Part shown: positions 61,420 to 64,000 of the stretch, piece after piece
How the letters are laid out: each line of letters opens with the position of its first letter
How positions within the stretch are numbered: position 1 is the first letter of the stretch
DNA from: Porphyrobacter sp. AAP60
GTDB lineage: Bacteria; Pseudomonadota; Alphaproteobacteria; Sphingomonadales; Sphingomonadaceae
Direction of reading: 5' to 3'
DNA: 64,000 nucleotides
Assembly (NCBI RefSeq): GCF_001296025.1
Contig: NZ_LJHV01000008.1
Span: 186,001-250,000 of the forward strand
Notes under the pieces: model-generated
The model's database searches: none
The model's input: the letters and a program-made list of their open reading frames with translations, nothing else
Told to the model about the DNA's origin: nothing
Position numbers and translations under genes: made by a program

Positions 61420-61802
61420 GGCTGATCGCCCCCGCCTTTGTTGCCGCCCAGCCCGTCCTGCGCGTCGCAGGGAACGGTATCGCCATCGACATGGTCGCTG
61501 CCGGTTTCAAGGAAGCTGCGCAGGCTGAGGATCACTACAAAGGCGGTCATGCCGAAGGTGATCACGATCGCCGTCAGCGCCAGCGCCTGCGGCAGGGGAT
61601 CGGTGTATTCGGCAACCGCCTTGTCCCAAATCGGCGGGCGCCCCACCACCAGTCGCCCCGATGCGAACAGGAACAGATTGACCGCGTAGGAGATGAGCGT
61701 GAGGCCCAGCACCACCTGAAAAGTGCGCGCACGCAGGGCAAGAAAAATGCCGCCTGCCACCAGCACGCCGATCGCACTTGCGACGAGGAACTCGTAGGTC
61801 AT
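61416..61802 (-). CDS. mnhC: Na+/H+ antiporter subunit C
   Basis: 128 residues, three membrane helices, NuoK-like: VLGLTLISYAVNLFLFASGRL and DPLPQALALTAIVITFGMTAFVVILSLR. Short hydrophilic C-terminal tail. Overlaps the A/B subunit stop by 4 bp (61799-61802). Confidence 0.95.
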   Translation of the reverse strand: MTYEFLVASAIGVLVAGGIFLALRARTFQVVLGLTLISYAVNLFLFASGRLVVGRPPIWDKAVAEYTDPLPQALALTAIVITFGMTAFVVILSLRSFLETGSDHVDGDTVPCDAQDGLGGNKGGGDQP

Positions 61803-64000
61803 GCCCCGGTCTCCCGTTCATGCTGCTCGACCGTCGCACGCGCGGCGCGCTGGGCAATGTTGCTGAGCTTGGCCAGCGCCAGCATGACCGCGCCGAATAC
61901 GGCGAGGAATACGCCGATATCGAACATCATCGCGCTTGCCAGTTCGAAAGTTCCGATCAGGGGAAGCGTGAAGTATTCGAAGGTCGAAGTCAGGAAATTG
62001 GCACCGAAAAGCAGGGAACCGAGACCCGTCGCTATCGCTGCAAGCACACCCCATGCAATCATCTTGTGCTCGCTGAACCGGCGCCGCTCATCAGACCAGT
62101 CGAAGCCCGCGGCAAGATATTGGACAAGGAAGGCAATCGCCACCACCAGCGCGGCAATGAAACCGCCGCCAGGCTGGTTATGCCCGCGCAGGAACAGGAA
62201 TATCCCCACCGTCAATGTCAGCGGCAACACGATGCGGCTCGCCATCACCAGCATCATCGGATGGCGTTCGGGCGACAGGACAGTGTCCATGCGCCACGCC
62301 CGCAGCCGCGCACCTGCTGCGCCGACCACAGCGGTATCCAGCAGCGCGAAAATACCCAGTCCGGCAACCCCGAGAACGATAATCTCGCCCAGCGTATCGA
62401 AGGCGCGGAAATCGACGAGGATGACATTGACGACATTGGTGCCGCCCCCGCCCGATTTGGCATTGGCAAGGTGATAGGCGGCGATGGTGGTGCCGACATC
62501 TCGCGTCAGCATGGCCCATGCGATCCCGCCAACCAGCACGCCGCCGGCAACCGCCAGCGCCCCGTCACGCCACTTGCGCGGCGCGGATGATAGCAGTGGC
62601 GGGCTTTTCGGCAGCAGGTTCAGCGCCAGCAGCAACAGCAGGATCGTGACCACCTCGACCGAAATCTGCGTAAGCGCGAGATCGGGCGCGGAAAACTGCA
62701 CGAAGGCGAGGCTGATCACGAGGCCGATGACGCTGATATAGATCAGCACCCGCAGGCGGTTGCGCGAATCATTCACCACCGCAGCCGTGGCCGCGATCAT
62801 CAACACCCATGCGATGATGCCGGGCGCAGAAGCGGGCAGACCCGGACGGGCGCCGGTCAACACTCCGCCGCCGGTCACCACCCCATCGATCACTAGGGCC
62901 ACAATCACGCCGAACGTCGCCAGCAGCATATTTTGCAACGAGGGCGCGTGGGACGCCACGATCGCCTTGCGCGTCCAGCGATCGGCAAAGGCGATCGTGG
63001 CTTCAAACATCCGTTTGGCATCGGGCCAGCGCACGCGTTCCCACAGTGCCAGCAATGTTTGGTGCTGCCATAGCAGCAGAGCGCCGCCGGCAACCGCGAT
63101 CAGGCTGAGGACAAGCGCAAGGTTGACCCCGTGCCACAACGCAAGATCAAACTCTGGTGCAGGCGCACCGGTCACCGCGCCCGTGACTGCGCCTACCAGC
63201 GGCGCGGCGAGTGCCATAGGGATCAGTCCCAGCAACACCGCCAGCGCGGTCAGCAGGGCGGGGCCGCCCCACATGCCAGCGCCCGGATCATGCGCGCGGG
63301 CAAAAGGTTCAGCCTCGCGCGGCTTGCCTAAGAACAGATGCCCGGCCAACCGCAGCGAATAACCGACCGAGAAAGTCGCGCCCAACGTGGCCAGTACCGG
63401 CAGCAGCCATGGCAGGCCCAACAACGCGACCTTTGGCGTTTCGTAGAGCATCAGCTCTTTCGATATGAACCCGCCCAGCGGCGGTAGGCCCGCCATAGAT
63501 GCGGCGGCGAGTGTCGCAATGATTGCGGTAATCGGCATCGCTTTGGCCAACCCGCCCAAACGCCGGATATCGCGCGTGCCGGTTTCGTGTTCGACGATCC
63601 CTGCGCTCATGAACAGCGCAGCCTTGAAAGCTGCGTGGTTGAGTATGTGCAGCACCGCAGCCAGCGCCGCCGCCTTGAGCGAAAAGCCCAGTAGCATCAC
63701 CAGCATGCCGAGCTGGCTGATGGTCGAATAGGCAAGGATGCTTTTCAGGTCATGCCGGAACAGCGCCACGCCCGCGCCCAGTATCATCGTGATCAGGCCA
63801 ACGCTGGTAACGATCAGCGTGTAAGCTTCCGTCCCGGCCAGCACCGGCCATAGCCTTGCGAGCAGGAACACCCCCGCCTTCACCATGGTGGCAGAGTGGA
63901 GATAGGCGCTCACCGGGGTGGGGGCTGCCATTGCGTGGGGGAGCCAGAAATGGAACGGGAACTGCGCCGATTTGGTGAAGCACCCCAGCAGGATCAGCCC
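61799..64000 (-). CDS. mnhA: Na+/H+ antiporter fused subunits A and B (5' end outside window)
   Basis: The open frame continues to the window edge without a start; 733 residues are visible. NuoL-like part: GCFTKSAQFPFHFWLPHAMAAPTPVSAYLHSATMVKAGVFLLARLWP, HDLKSILAYSTISQLGMLV, HAAFKAALFMSAGIVEHETGTRDI and LPPLGGFISKELML. Then the MrpA C-terminal domain and a fused MrpB part (about the last 140 residues: RIVLPLTLTVGIFLFLRGHNQPGGGFIAALVVAIAFLVQYLA, ending before HERETGA). The A-B fusion is usual in proteobacterial group 2 Mrp operons. Confidence 0.93.
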   Translation of the reverse strand, partial: GLILLGCFTKSAQFPFHFWLPHAMAAPTPVSAYLHSATMVKAGVFLLARLWPVLAGTEAYTLIVTSVGLITMILGAGVALFRHDLKSILAYSTISQLGMLVMLLGFSLKAAALAAVLHILNHAAFKAALFMSAGIVEHETGTRDIRRLGGLAKAMPITAIIATLAAASMAGLPPLGGFISKELMLYETPKVALLGLPWLLPVLATLGATFSVGYSLRLAGHLFLGKPREAEPFARAHDPGAGMWGGPALLTALAVLLGLIPMALAAPLVGAVTGAVTGAPAPEFDLALWHGVNLALVLSLIAVAGGALLLWQHQTLLALWERVRWPDAKRMFEATIAFADRWTRKAIVASHAPSLQNMLLATFGVIVALVIDGVVTGGGVLTGARPGLPASAPGIIAWVLMIAATAAVVNDSRNRLRVLIYISVIGLVISLAFVQFSAPDLALTQISVEVVTILLLLLALNLLPKSPPLLSSAPRKWRDGALAVAGGVLVGGIAWAMLTRDVGTTIAAYHLANAKSGGGGTNVVNVILVDFRAFDTLGEIIVLGVAGLGIFALLDTAVVGAAGARLRAWRMDTVLSPERHPMMLVMASRIVLPLTLTVGIFLFLRGHNQPGGGFIAALVVAIAFLVQYLAAGFDWSDERRRFSEHKMIAWGVLAAIATGLGSLLFGANFLTSTFEYFTLPLIGTFELASAMMFDIGVFLAVFGAVMLALAKLSNIAQRAARATVEQHERETGA

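Noticed and set aside
60080-61510. 476-codon frame overlapping mnhD on the same strand
   Set aside because: Out-of-frame shadow: Cys/Arg/Ser-rich and without membrane helices, unlike the real mnhD.

Overview
The window looks like chromosomal DNA of an alphaproteobacterium, most likely a member of the Sphingomonadales (Erythrobacter/Porphyrobacter-like). This is inferred from the high GC content, the MipZ division ATPase, a TonB-ExbB-ExbD-ExbD cluster, large TonB-dependent receptors, a six-gene Mrp antiporter operon with a fused A/B subunit, and the general protein style. No database search was possible.

Layout. (1) 1-22.7 kb is core chromosome: the start of an ECF sigma factor gene, an Oar-like TonB-dependent receptor, histidinol-phosphatase (hisN), an unknown small protein, prs, a glutathionyl-hydroquinone reductase, glpX, two tandem paralogous secreted proteins, homoserine dehydrogenase, a secreted protein, tonB-exbB-exbD-exbD, a perfect 16-bp parS site, a ligase-associated DEXH helicase, a DUF2059 protein, phosphoglucomutase/phosphomannomutase, a J-domain protein, mipZ, panC and tRNA-Gly(TCC). 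parS plus mipZ suggests the replication-origin/centromere side of the chromosome. (2) 22.7-49.5 kb is a genomic island inserted at the 3' end of tRNA-Gly. It begins with a P4-type tyrosine integrase and is bounded by an 18-bp direct repeat of the tRNA end (22730-22747 and 49519-49536). It carries a catabolic and uptake programme: two type I sulfatases with CxPxR motifs, a formylglycine-generating enzyme with a lipoprotein signal, an AtsA-like metallo-beta-lactamase-fold hydrolase, a TonB-dependent receptor, an MFS/GPH transporter, a Baeyer-Villiger monooxygenase, a DsbA/HCCA-isomerase-like protein, a GST, a dehalogenase-like hydrolase, EF-hand proteins and a TetR regulator. (3) 49.5-57.3 kb holds four DUF4402 proteins, a PapD-like chaperone and a very large usher-like outer-membrane protein. 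This block ends at a second, imperfect copy of the tRNA end (57257-57280), so it may be an older or nested insertion. (4) 57.3-64 kb is core again: a ChrA-family transporter and mnhGFEDCA(B) on the minus strand, running off the window.

How the genes work together. The main observation is a family of palindromes, TAATG-N5-CATTA, found eight times in the island (six perfect, two with one arm mismatch). Each lies just upstream of an island gene or divergent pair, including the TetR gene itself. This looks like one TetR regulon that switches on outer-membrane import (TonB-dependent receptor), desulfation (sulfatases plus their maturation enzyme), inner-membrane transport (MFS) and oxidative breakdown (Baeyer-Villiger monooxygenase, hydrolase, GST, HCCA-isomerase-like protein) of an unidentified, probably sulfated, organic compound.

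The DUF4402 block looks like an unconventional chaperone-usher surface structure. Two of its DUF4402 proteins end in the pilin-like pattern of penultimate Tyr and Gly at -14, which supports donor-strand assembly by the linked chaperone and usher.
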